The position numbers and the translations under genes are program-made. Positions 1 to 9,486 of a DNA stretch of 64,000 nt are shown here, piece by piece. Numbering within the stretch: the stretch's first letter is position 1; each line of letters begins with the position of its first letter. Origin of the DNA: Escallonia rubra (lineage: Eukaryota; Streptophyta; Magnoliopsida; Escalloniales; Escalloniaceae); NCBI GenBank assembly GCA_033065855.1, contig JAVXUO010002066.1, forward strand, positions 29,578 through 93,577, read 5' to 3'. The notes under the pieces were generated by a model. The model was not told the origin of the DNA. It saw only the letters and a program-made list of their open reading frames with translations, and ran no database searches.

Positions 1-212
1 AAAAAGCTTATTTAGCGACGGATTTAATCCGTCGCCAAAAATCAAAATTTTTTGAATTTTTTTTTCAATTACCCAGACCTGTAATACAATTTTCATTTCT
101 CAACAACAACGGGCAATAATCAATACAGAAAGAAATATATATAATCAATTATAAAAAATATTTCAATATAAAAAAGACTCATATGTACAAGCCGGGAACC
201 GAATACAGCCAG

Positions 213-1897
213 TTAGGGGAGGGGAGAAGAGTACATGCCGGGCGCGGGGGGTGGGGGGAAGCTAGGAACGGGCACGGGAAGGGGCTCATCAGGGGTCGCC
301 GAGTCCCGGATCTGGATCCTGATGATTCGGGGCCTGCTCGGCATGTCCAGCAGTGCCCTGCTCCCTGATCATCCTCACCACCACTGTAGCAATGCGCTGG
401 ATCTCCTCGTCGTCCAACTGACGCTGAGGAGCCGGTGTCTATGGAGGGGCAGTAGGGGGTGAGGACGCTCCTATCACGGCAAGAGCAGTCGTGCTAGGCA
501 GGCCGCGTATGCGGCCTTTCGGCCGATTCACAACCTCCGGCGTATCCAGCCATCGCTTCAACCCCCCAGTACTCGCAGCCGTACTAGTGGACGCTGATGG
601 CTGTCCGGACTGCTGCTCGGACCCCCTTAGCTGTTCATACGAGGTATGCAAAAACAGTGGTTTAACGATATGTTAGGGCATTAATTAACGAAACGTACAT
701 TGAGGATAGAAAGACAAAACATTTACAACTTAAATAAATTGACTCACATCGATCCGCCGGACAATATCTGAAATATAGTCGCCCGCCCGGTGCGCCTCGT
801 CCTTGTCCTTCTTCCGCACGTGCGTCTGACTATAGGTCAGAGCTATGACCTCATCCTCCTCCAGATCCCGGTGCTCGACCGCGTTCATGTGTCGGACGAT
901 GTCGTGTGGCACCGACCCCCCCGTGTGTGTTGGATCTCTGTTCTATCTGTTCTCGGCCTCGCTCTTACTCTTGGGGTCCCAGCCTGGATCCGCAGCCCAC
1001 CGATCTATCATCTCCCCCCATACACGGTGAGATATCCAATGTGGGGGATATCTCGTCATGTCCGTCATCGGGGCACCCGCGGGCAGCGCCTTCTTTGCCC
1101 GGTCCCGTGCATCGTGGGGCCATCGGCGGTAATTCTTGCCGATGTAGGCAAAGAAAGCCTGCTACTGAGGCGTGTCAAACGTGAACCCCTCCTGTATGGC
1201 ATTCAATAACACAAATTAACAACATAAACCAAACTTAATTGAACATTTACTAATGCTGAAAAAAATACTTCACCGTACCAGCCACTCCTCCCATAAGGCC
1301 TCCCTCGCAGCGGCATCCCAATCCTTCCAGTACAGGCGTGGCTCGAAGAATCGACCCTTCACAAGAACGCCGATCTTCGTCCTCGCCTGAGCCTCCAGGA
1401 TCTTGCCAAAGAAGTAAATAAATTAATTAATACAGTTCAAATATAAATTAACACCCCAAAATTTTAAATATAAGGCATGAGGTGATATTTTTAGTACTTA
1501 CAGGCCCTCTACGTGAGCGTAACTCTCTGTTTACGCTGGGGGTCGATGCGTACCCTGCGTGTCGGACCACGGCCTCGTCGAGATCCTACAAAACACAGAC
1601 ATTAATACAATTTAAATATACTTTAAATATAAAGCTAGCGAAAATGTACTAAACACCGTTATAAACTATACCTGAGGTAGAACCCACGGAAGATGGAGAA
1701 TGCACGCGCGTGTGGGATGAATCTGCGTCGGGCTGGGGCGACGGCTCGGGCTGGGGCTGGGGCCCCATCTGCTGTCCGCGATCACTCTGTGCCTCGTCAT
1801 CAGTAGGCAATGATGAGGTGGGACCCACCGGGGAGGAAGCAGCTCGGCGTCCAGCCCAACCACGAATAGCCCGTATCCTATCCATATTTGACTTCAT
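213..1897 (-). pseudogene. TNPA-like second gene of CACTA element, broken copy
   Basis: Five exon-equivalents align with the intact gene at 40428-42212: about 1672-1897, 1502-1585, 1279-1402, 748-1191 and 213-645 on the minus strand. The product class is the plant CACTA second protein (TNPA-like, transposase_24 type), expected to bind the subterminal repeats. It has a basic, Pro-rich N-terminus, a central conserved exon and a Pro-rich tail. Two acceptors are damaged: exon 3 reads GGCAAG instead of GGCAGG, and the exon 5 acceptor GCAG is changed to GCAT. The central exon also loses frame near 915, where a G-run codon stretch is shorter. Family assignment is by overall organisation and position, so the exact domain name is less certain. 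Confidence 0.75.
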
Positions 1898-2065
1898 ATA
1901 GATTATATACAAAGACATTAACACGTGAAAAATAATAATTTAGGCATAAATCATCATCGGCACTATATATATATATATATATGAACGGATGTGCAAAAAC
2001 ACATCAATAAACACCAAGTTCTAAAATGTTACTACATTTTTCCCGTGATGTTACAACATTACAAG

Positions 2066-2299
2066 TCAATCATTTTCAGTTTGCGAATCATCTTCATCAC
2101 TTTCCTCGTCGCCCTCTTCTTCGTGGGACTCGTCGTCCTGTTCATCTTCTAATTCATCCTCTTCATCAGTAGACTCGGTCACATCATCTCCAACACTTTT
2201 CACGTCTTCCGCGTCATCATCTACGACTTCTTCTCCCACAAGAAGTGTTGTTGGAAGAGGAAGATCGTCCTCCTCGTTGTTGACCTCAACAGGGAACAT
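2066..2299 (-). pseudogene. C-terminal remnant of TNP2 transposase gene (acidic tail after DUF4216)
   Basis: The minus-strand frame encodes the last 77 codons of the transposase gene, nearly identical to 40030-40262. It is an Asp/Glu-rich tail ending in QTEND and a stop at 2066-2068. Just upstream (about 2315) homology to the transposase ends abruptly and continues in the repeat array that corresponds to about 35710 of the complete element. This places an internal deletion breakpoint here. Nothing of the catalytic Transposase_21 part remains. Confidence 0.85.
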
Positions 2300-2309
2300 G
2301 ACACGTGGT

Positions 2310-2925
2310 TGATCAGCTTGATTGGGTTATGTTACGGCTAATTAATGTTAATGAGAGCTAGTTTCGGATAATTATAGCTAATTGGGGTTAATTAGGACTA
2401 ATTAGGGTTATTTAGTCCTAATTAGGGTTTAATTGTGCCGAGTAGTGCTGATTAGTCCTAATTAGGCTTCATTGGGTTATGTTACGACTAATTAATGTTA
2501 ATGAGGGCTAGTTTCGGATAATTATAGTTAATTAGGGTTGATTAGGACTAATTAGGGTTATTTAGTCCTAATTAGGATTTAATTGTGCCGAGTAGTGCTG
2601 ATTAGTCGTAATTATAGCTAATTAGGGTTGATTGTGTTATGTTAGGGCTAATTAATGTTAATGAGGGCTAGTTTCGGATAATTATAGCTAATTAGGGTTG
2701 ATTAGGACTAATTAGGGTTATTTAGTCCGAATTAGGGTTTAATTGTGCCGAGTAGTGCTGATTAGTCGTAATTATAGCTAATTAGGGTTGATTAGGACTA
2801 ATTAGGGTTATTTAGTCCTAATTACGGTTTTAATGGTGCCGAGTAGTGCTGATTAGTCCTAACTAGCGCTAATTAGGCTTAATTGAGTTATGTTAGGGCT
2901 AATTAATGTTAATGAGGGGTAGTTT
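2310..2925. repeat. AT-rich tandem array (TAATTAGGG/TTAATTAGGACTAATTAG type)
   Basis: Units of roughly 100-170 bp repeat with blocks such as GGGTTAATTAGGACTAATTA and GTGCCGAGTAGTGCTGATTA. At least three imperfect copies are readable (from about 2340, 2470 and 2650, with a partial fourth). The reverse complement of the same array occurs at 35340-35850 in the complete CACTA element. Non-coding. Confidence 0.85.
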
Positions 2926-3690
2926 TGGACACGTGTCGGACACGTGTCCGACGCCTCTGGACACGTGTCCGACGCCTCCGGACACGTGTCTGACGCCCAC
3001 CGACACGCACCTCCAGACACATCGGCATACGTTAATTTGTTTTTTAATTGTCGGACACCGTCGATCAGACGTGGTGTCCGTGTCTGCGCTAGCTAACAGG
3101 TATCTCAATCCAATTGGGTCACATCCTCCGTCAACAACCTCAATTCTGACACATCATATAGGGTGTCGATATGGTGTCCGATACGTGTCTGACACCTCCG
3201 GACACCTGTCCGACACATACCGACACGTGTCCGACGCCTCCGGACACGTGTCCGACGCCCACCGACAGGCATCTACAGACACATCGGCATACTTTAATTT
3301 GTTTTTTAAATGTCGGACACCGTAGATCAGACGTGGTGTCCGTGTCTGCGCTAGCTAACAGGTATCTCAATCCAATTGGGTCCCATCATCCGTCAACAAC
3401 CTCAATTCCGACACCTCATAGAGGGTGTCGATATGGTGTCTGACACCTCCGGACACGTGTGCGACACATACCGACTCGTGTCTGATCAATGCCTCTGGAC
3501 ACGTGTTCGACGCCTCTAGACACGTGTCTGACGCCCACCGACACGCACCTCTAGACACATCGACATACGTAAATTTGTTTTTTAAATGTCGGACACCGTC
3601 GATCAGACGTGGTGTCCGTGTCTGCGCTAACTAATAGGTATCTCAATCTAATTGGGTCCCATCTTCCGTCAACAAACTCAATTCGCAATT
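2926..3690. repeat. Higher-order tandem repeat rich in ACACGTGT palindromes
   Basis: About three units of 240-270 bp, each with a conserved part (…CAATTGGGTCACATCCTCCGT…, GATCAGACGTGGTGTCCG) and a variable number of short 20-21-bp submonomers carrying GACACGTGTC. It is the reverse complement of the eight-unit array at 33098-35250. ORFs across it (Asp-Thr-Cys-Pro runs on one strand, His-Val-Ser-Asp on the other) are products of the repeat and not genes. Confidence 0.88.
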
Positions 3691-4640
3691 CTCATATGCT
3701 CAATGCAATAAAAATTAACAAAAATCACACATTCAATCCAATTGGGTCCCATCCTCCGTCAATAATCTCAATATCTCAAATGCTCAATGCACAATTAACA
3801 ATCTAAAATTATCAATTAACAACCTAAAATCATCAATTAATAATCGCAATTACTTCAAATGCACAGCTAATAACCTAAAATCATCAATTAACAACCTAAA
3901 ATAATCATCGATCAATAATCACAATTCTCAAATGCACAATTAACAACCTAAAATTATCAAACAAATAATCAATGTTCAAATGGAAAAAAATTGTTCAAAA
4001 TATACATATCCGATGCGCTTGAATTATTTCAATTTAGGGTTTGATTGTATTAGGGCATTCAATTTAGGGTTGAATTAGTTTAATTTAGGGTTCGGTTCGA
4101 CTAGGGCATTCAATTTAGGGTTTAATTAGGGTTCAATTACATCAATTTAGGGTTCAATTAGGGGGTTCTATTGATTCAATTTAGGGTTCGGTTGATTTAG
4201 GACATTCAATTTAGGGTTCAATTAGTTCAATTTAGGTTTCAATTGGATTAGGGCATTCAATTTAGGGTTCAATTAGGGGTTCAATTAGTTTAATTTAGGG
4301 TTCGATTCGATTAGGGCATTCAATTTAAGGTTTAATTAGGGTTCAATTACTTCAATTTAGGGTTCAATTAGGGGGTTCTATTGATTCAATTTAGGGTTCG
4401 GTTGATTTGGGGCATTCAATTTAGGGTTCAATTAGGGGGTTCAATTATTTCAATTTATGGTTTGATTGGATCAGGGCATTCAATTAGGGGTTCAATTAGT
4501 TTAATTTAGGGTTCGATTCGATTAGGGCATTCAATTTAGGATTTAATTATGGTTCAATTACTTCAATTTAGGGTTCGATTGATTTGGGGCATTCAATTTA
4601 GGGTTCGGTTGATTTGGGGCATTCAAATTTAGGGTTCTAT
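3691..4640. repeat. Short-period array of AATTTAGGGTTCAATTAG units
   Basis: The left part (3700-4000) is AT-rich with recurring 'caattaacaacctaaaat'. The right part (4020-4640) repeats TTTAGGGTT about every 20 bp. This is a spaced, non-telomeric arrangement of the plant telomere heptamer core. The same array lies inverted at 32240-32990. Confidence 0.8.
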
Positions 4641-4945
4641 TAGTTCAATGATTTGGTGGAATCTTCGCCCTGCTGGATTATGTTCTGTTTTACTTCCTTC
4701 AATCTTAGAAATTCTTTTATGCAGGGTGGACGAAATATTCGCTGTAGTTGGAGAGGAAATGCATGTTGCCCTGTCTTCAAGCTGCTGCATTGTAGGAGGT
4801 GAAGGAAACGTGGATATGGCTTGTTACTAAGGCCTACTGATTGCATAAAGTAGAAGCAATATTTGAGCAATTGGACGGTGCGCTTGAGAGCCTCGAAAGC
4901 ACTTTGGAATGCAAACATGGTCACTCACGCCAGTACTGAAGAGGA
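4640..4945 (-). other. Unique segment inside CACTA copy, possible captured host exons
   Basis: This block is absent from the complete element and is not repetitive. On the minus strand two short open stretches follow acceptor-like AGs: one after CTCTTCAG near 4937 (a frame containing FQSAFEALKRTVQLL) and one after ACAATGCAG near 4792 (a frame containing LEDRATCISSPTTANISS). Composition and splice-like borders suggest acquired exon pieces, but I do not recognise the parent gene. It may equally be old element sequence. Confidence 0.3.
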
Positions 4946-5282
4946 AAGAACCGGATCTAATGGCTATAGTTTACAGTCTATACTCAACACTCAGTTTCAA
5001 CAGCATCGTCTTATCTAGAGTAAAAATGTGTCATGAAGCCTTGCGGGTATATGAGTTCAACATCTTATTCTTGTAATTCACTAAACCAATTTACATCACG
5101 AGCACCAATAGTTTGAAGGAATTTGAATGCGCAAAGCATAAAAAGCTCATGCACGTCATAATTTACACTAATTCAAAATGTTTGCTTCATCAAGATTGCA
5201 GTCTGGAGATAATTAGTGCAGACTAACCTAATGCCCAGGGCTAAAGAAAGCTGGTAAAGTTTTCCCCAATCGTAGGATTAAG
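4946..5282. other. Unassigned sequence inside CACTA copy
   Basis: Moderately AT-rich, no repeat period, and no ORF with recognisable motifs. Position suggests the long first intron behind the leader exon at 5270-5700. Confidence 0.4.
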
Positions 5283-5700
5283 GTGAATCGGAACATACCT
5301 TTGTCGCCGATTGCTCCGCCAGTGGTGAAGATCGAAGAAGATTGGAATTTGGGAGCTCAGAGCTGTGGCCTGTCAGCGCCGGTGGACTGGTGGAGTGACC
5401 GGAGGATGGAGGCCTTCAGAACTCAGACCGGTGCTGCCGGTGCAGAGGTCGCCGCAAGGCCGTCCGTCGATTTGTGCTTCGCCGGAGTGAGGCACCGCGG
5501 CGGTGTTTGTGGTGCGGTGGCAGTGGAGGCTTGTTGACGCTGCGGCAATGGAGCCTTGGTGGCGCGGCTGTAGTGGAGGTGGATATGGTGTCAGGGGGAG
5601 GATGAGGTGTTGCCGGCGGTGGGGCACAGTGAAGATGAGAAGGATGAACGACAGTGAGAACGGGGCAAACGGGGAGAGAGAAAACCAGATCGGGGATTTA
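5270..5700 (-). promoter_or_regulatory. GC-rich leader exon region of CACTA copy
   Basis: Read on the minus strand, this GC-rich stretch ends in a good donor (GACAAAG|GTATGT near 5270) and lies just inside the subterminal repeats. The complete element has a comparable but different GC-rich stretch at 29560-29735 ending in ACTCCG|GTAAGT. Both are read as non-coding first exons of the transposase transcript. The predicted 84-codon and 111-codon ORFs here have low-complexity content and no motif. Confidence 0.4.
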
Positions 5701-6045
5701 TTAAACACGTTTAGCGACGGAATAAAGCCGTCGCTAAAAGTCCGTCGGTGGAGGTCGCACTTTTACCAACGGATGTTTTAGCGACGGAGTTATGCCGTCG
5801 CTAAAAGTGTTTTATTAAACCCTGGGTAATAAAAAAAATTCTGAAAGAGTTTTAGCGACGAAAGTTCCGTCGCTAAAAGACCGCCGGCAAAATTCCGTCG
5901 CTAAAAACTTTTTACGACGTCTGATTCCGATGCTAATAGTATTTAACGACGAAATTTTTACCGACGAGACTTTCCGTCGGTGAAAGACTATTTAGCGACG
6001 GAATAACTTCCGTCGCTGAAAATCCGTCGCAAAAGGCCTCTTCTC
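5700..6045. repeat. Subterminal CACTA repeats (TTTAGCGACGG / CCGTCGCTAAA)
   Basis: More than ten direct and inverted copies of an 11-12-bp GC-core motif next to the terminus. In En/Spm-type elements such subterminal motifs are the binding sites of the TNPA-class protein. Confidence 0.85.
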
Positions 6046-6053
6046 TTGTAGTA

Positions 6054-6442
6054 ACGTAAACCATACTGGCTCATTACCGATATGGCGCTTACCATATCAA
6101 TCACCGGGCAGAATCCTAAAGAGGCTCTTACTCTATCAGCTACGATTGACAGGAGATCCTCTAGGATCCTAATCTGAGTCCGATTAGAGTTGGTCAAAGC
6201 CCAGTCCTACTAAGACTCCTCCTTCTACCACTATATAAAAGGGTCAAGCCCCTCAGGTAAGGACAAGCTCACACACATACACATTGTGTCTTTATTGCTT
6301 CTCAAAGTTCTACATTGTCAGCCATCTTTGACTTAAGCATCGGAGCGTTCCCCCGCCAGAACCCCACCCGGCGGTCACTCCGTGTTCTCTTTTGCAGGCC
6401 TGATTTCTGATGTGGTTCCCGATCCAGTTTTTAGCTGTAACA
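6054..6442 (+). mobile_element. Partial LTR, related to the LTRs at 47738 and 51611
   Basis: The sequence shares the order of landmarks with the 420-bp LTRs further right: a GGATCCTAA block, a CCTAGTCCTACTAGGACTC-like block, the TATA box at 6232-6240, ACACATTGTGTCTTT, GACTTAAGCATCGGAG and the ending AGCTGTAACA. It is clearly diverged. The 5' part is missing because the CACTA terminus at 6053 lies directly against it. That suggests the CACTA element inserted into this LTR and that the rest of the LTR is left of the window. No internal retrotransposon sequence follows. Confidence 0.7.
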
Positions 6443-7717
6443 ATGACCATGAGTGAACGAGCCAAAAACACCCTATTACACCTAAAGAGGTAGAGTGACC
6501 TACTTAAAGATGCAAAATCCAATGTCAAGAAGGAACTGAGATGCGGAATCACGAGCATGAATTTGACCAAAGTAACTTAGTATAATATTTGACAATTTCT
6601 GTATGTTATGTTGGCAATCTCCAAGAATGCTTCATAAATTGAGCTATTTTTCTGATTATCATTTTCAGGGACACTTCGTTTGACATTAAATTGAGCCACC
6701 TTTCTCCTTATCAACTTATTTGGCTTCTCCCTTAAAGATACTTAGGGTGGCACTTCATTTGACAACAGAGCTACTCCTTAAATCAATATTTATCGTCTTA
6801 TTGCATAAATTACATGCAAGACTCTTATAGTATCTACAAACTGAGATGCAGTATTTTAAGATCAGGTCGTAGAATTACATGATAGGTTTGTCTCGTTAGG
6901 TTGAGGATAATTAAATATGCTGGACTCTCTTACACTGTTATAACTCCTTCATTTTTTCCACTCCATTTTGTTTCTTCATATGCTTATACATACAAACATT
7001 AAGCAAATATCTTCGAATACAGAAAGAATGATGCTACTTGCACGCCCTTTTTTTACTAAAACATCCCTCCATTTATGTTCGTCACGAAAAGCATGAATAG
7101 GTACAGCAATTTAACTTTGCAACCAAAAAAATTTGACAGGTACCCTACAATAATTTTTGATTGGGTTTTAACATTTTACGGGGTTATTGCTAAAAGCATA
7201 GTCTAATTCTTTGACTGTCTGTAGGTTGAATATGCCCTCACCTATAATCATATCGTATGGTCATGTCTAATTTGAATTACGTCTTCTGTAATGGATGTTC
7301 ACACTCTCTGAGGTGCTGTTCACCAGTCTGGGTGTTTGCTTCATCTTCTTTATAGGGTTTATCTTTTTCAGCTGCCCAAATGTAATGCCCCTTAAAGAAA
7401 CAATACACAAGTGCCCTTGATCTTTTGCTCAATGTTACTAGGGTTTTGCTTTTTTCAGCTGCCCAAATGTATTGCACCTTAAAGGAACAATACACGTGCA
7501 ATTGATCTTTTGATCAATGTTACGATAAATATGTTGAGTAACTTTGGCTATGCCTTCCACATGAACAAGAATCATTAACAAAACTCAAAAAATAATGGAT
7601 TGCAAGCAATGTGCCTGGGATAAGTAATTTTTTGTTTTCTATTGTTATGTGCTTTTCCAAAAGATGGTTTCGTGCCAATATAAAGACTTGCCCTCTTTTT
7701 TTTCCAACAAAAATAAT
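6443..7717. other. Flank of duplicated receptor-kinase block, no gene
   Basis: From about 6830 the sequence is homologous to 52070 onward (ACAAACTGAGATGCA, then TAGAATTACATGATAG). At 7362-7523 a block of about 80 bp containing CAGCTGCCCAAATGTA is duplicated in tandem, as also at 52608-52755. This is the 3' flank of the kinase gene carried along in the segmental duplication. I see no coding frame. Confidence 0.6.
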
Positions 7718-7957
7718 GAATCTCCAACTTGCCATACACATTATGCCGGTTGGCGCTCTTTGAGAGACGATCCAAGATATAATACTTGCATTGAATTGTT
7801 ATATCCAGATATTGAGAACTCTGAGGCAGAGGTAGAAGTGCAGTTATTATTTGACATGTCTATTTCCTATTTGAATGTTATCTTGCGTCTCTTTGGCTAC
7901 CCATCACTGAATATATTGATTGATTTGAGGAACAAACGTTCCATGAAGAAGAGGTGA
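7718..7957 (+). pseudogene. Fragment of a RING1-like (PRC1 E3 ligase) gene
   Basis: A plus-strand frame reads through the end of a RING finger (C-H-T-H-Y-A) and then SLRDDPRYN followed by a hydrophobic/acidic stretch (IELLYPDIENSEAE). In plant RING1A/B-type polycomb ubiquitin ligases the second RING half is followed by a very similar RRSLRDDPNYD… element, which is the basis for this call. The first RING half and everything downstream are missing, and the conserved second Cys of the pair is Tyr. The frame ends at 7957 in unrelated sequence. A shorter version of the same piece is at 53045-53090. Confidence 0.55.
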
Positions 7958-8519
7958 CTCACAATAAGCAGTTCAAATATAAGGATGTGTCAGCTTCTTG
8001 ATGCTTTATTAGATGCACTTCATCTTATTGGTGCATGAATCTACATGCATGCGTAAAACCGTTGCATCTTGGACCATAGCCCCATATGTAATTGCAGCAA
8101 GCTGAAAATACATATGCTTGGATGTTTCCTTGTATAGAAGCCTTCACCTCAATCTGTGAATAACTTTATTTGAAGAAATATTGAAAATTTTCCTCAAGAG
8201 ACCCCTTTCTAGGTTTATCTCCGCCTTGCATACATAATTGAACTTGAACGTATGTAGAAATGCATTAAGTTCTTCTTAGAGGAAAACATAAGGTGACTTT
8301 ATTCACATTTATGAACTTTTCAAGAGGGCTGTTGGGCTTGATATGGACTAGATTTACATCATTTTCCAGCAAATCCACATTTGAGTTATCAAATAGAGTC
8401 AAGAAATAGGAATATAGATAGCTCAATTAAATTTCACAAATGTGACAAAAGTGACCAGAAAAGGGTTATATAAACAATAAGCCGAATATCAAATACAATT
8501 ATCAAATCTTTTGGGTGCA
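7958..8519. other. Intergenic, nothing recognised
   Basis: AT-rich sequence without repeats or coding frames. It is absent from the other copy of the duplication, so it arrived by insertion or was lost there. Confidence 0.4.
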
Positions 8520-9000
8520 ATGATTCGATCCACGGCCCCACAAAAGGGCAATGCCTCTCTCAAAAGGGCTAGCCAAGTAGGTATTTATGAGTTCATGGGT
8601 AGGGTCTTACAAGGCCAATCACAAATTCAATGTTGGATATTACAATCTTCCCACCTTATGCCTTAACGTCCTCGCCAAGCTTCAATCACACATAGCCCAG
8701 AATCTTGCTCTCTAGCCAATGTGGAATATACCCGGCTCACCTTTTGTTGCCCCAACCATCCTCTTGATGTGTGACATATTTGGGCTTGCCTTTTTTTCCC
8801 TAACCATTGGCCAGTAACCCGACTGGATAGCTCAGTCCAAGCTTTTGAAAGTCGGTTATGATACCATCTGTAACGACTCAATCCGCAGCCCCAAGTCAGG
8901 GCAATGTCTCCCTCAAAAGAGTTAGCCAAGTAGGTACTTATGAGTTCATGAGCAGGGTCTTATAAGACCAATTACAAAATATCCCACATCCGATGTGGGA
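8520..9000. mobile_element. TRIM-like element with two direct repeats of about 120 bp
   Basis: Two direct repeats, about 8520-8645 and 8871-8995, share AGGGCAATG, TCAAAAG, AGCCAAGTAGGTA, TTATGAGTTCATG and AGGGTCTTA. They enclose about 225 bp without coding capacity. This is the layout of a terminal-repeat retrotransposon in miniature. I could not fix the exact ends, a primer-binding site or a target duplication. A weak third relative of the repeat is at 57596-57680. Confidence 0.45.
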
Positions 9001-9486
9001 TAAAATGCGTCTACCTCTTGGCAAGTCTAAGTCAATTTCACCCTACGCAGACTATATATTCTTGAAATACAAAGCCAGTGTCCCTGGTGCATTATTTGCA
9101 ATTTTCATTTGAAATTTCCAATCTTGCAATCGTGCCGTAATTTAAGCGTAATCTTAATGCCACAAGAAATACTTGACTTTTCCTAAGAAAAATAACATAT
9201 CATACAACGTTTCTTAGCTTAGCTTGAATGAAGGGTTGCCTACGCAGGCATTTGAGGGCATGAGTTTCTTCACCATCTTGAGAATAATTACTACTATGCA
9301 ACATACAAAGAAGAACCAACACATAAATTTGCTTCAAGTAAGCAGGAACAACGTGTCGAAGAATTCTTAGTTTTGACTTACCTTAATCGACTATTCACGA
9401 ACAGTAAAATCCCCCAGTTGGCAGAGGAAAGCTATTGTTACTATTATGCTATGTGGAGGAAATGTTGGAGGAAGTAAACTGGGCAG

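Larger units (their letters stand above)
1..6053 (-). mobile_element. CACTA (En/Spm-type) transposon, internally deleted copy, left edge cut by window
   Basis: This element lies in reverse orientation. Its 5' end is at 6053, where the terminus reads CTTGTAGTA instead of the usual CTTGTAGTG, so the last base of the inverted repeat has changed. Subterminal copies of TTTAGCGACGG and its complement fill 5700-6045 and reappear at 10-40, where the window cuts into the other end. The order from right to left is leader exon, unique segment, tandem repeats, DUF4216 remnant and TNPA-like gene. It matches the complete element at 29288-42780 except for the 5' segment and a missing block of about 4.3 kb holding the transposase. 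It is non-autonomous by inspection. Confidence 0.88.

Noticed and set aside
2899..3634. Overlapping ORFs on both strands with Asp-Thr-Cys-Pro or His-Val-Ser-Asp repeats
   Set aside because: They are six-frame products of the ACACGTGT tandem repeat, open in several frames at once, with no start context or conserved domain.
4020..4640. Interstitial telomere tract
   Set aside because: TTTAGGG occurs once per about 20 bp and never as uninterrupted tandem heptamers.
5283..5708. 84- and 111-codon ORFs in the CACTA leader
   Set aside because: GC-rich leader exon region; the frames are not shared with the other CACTA copy.
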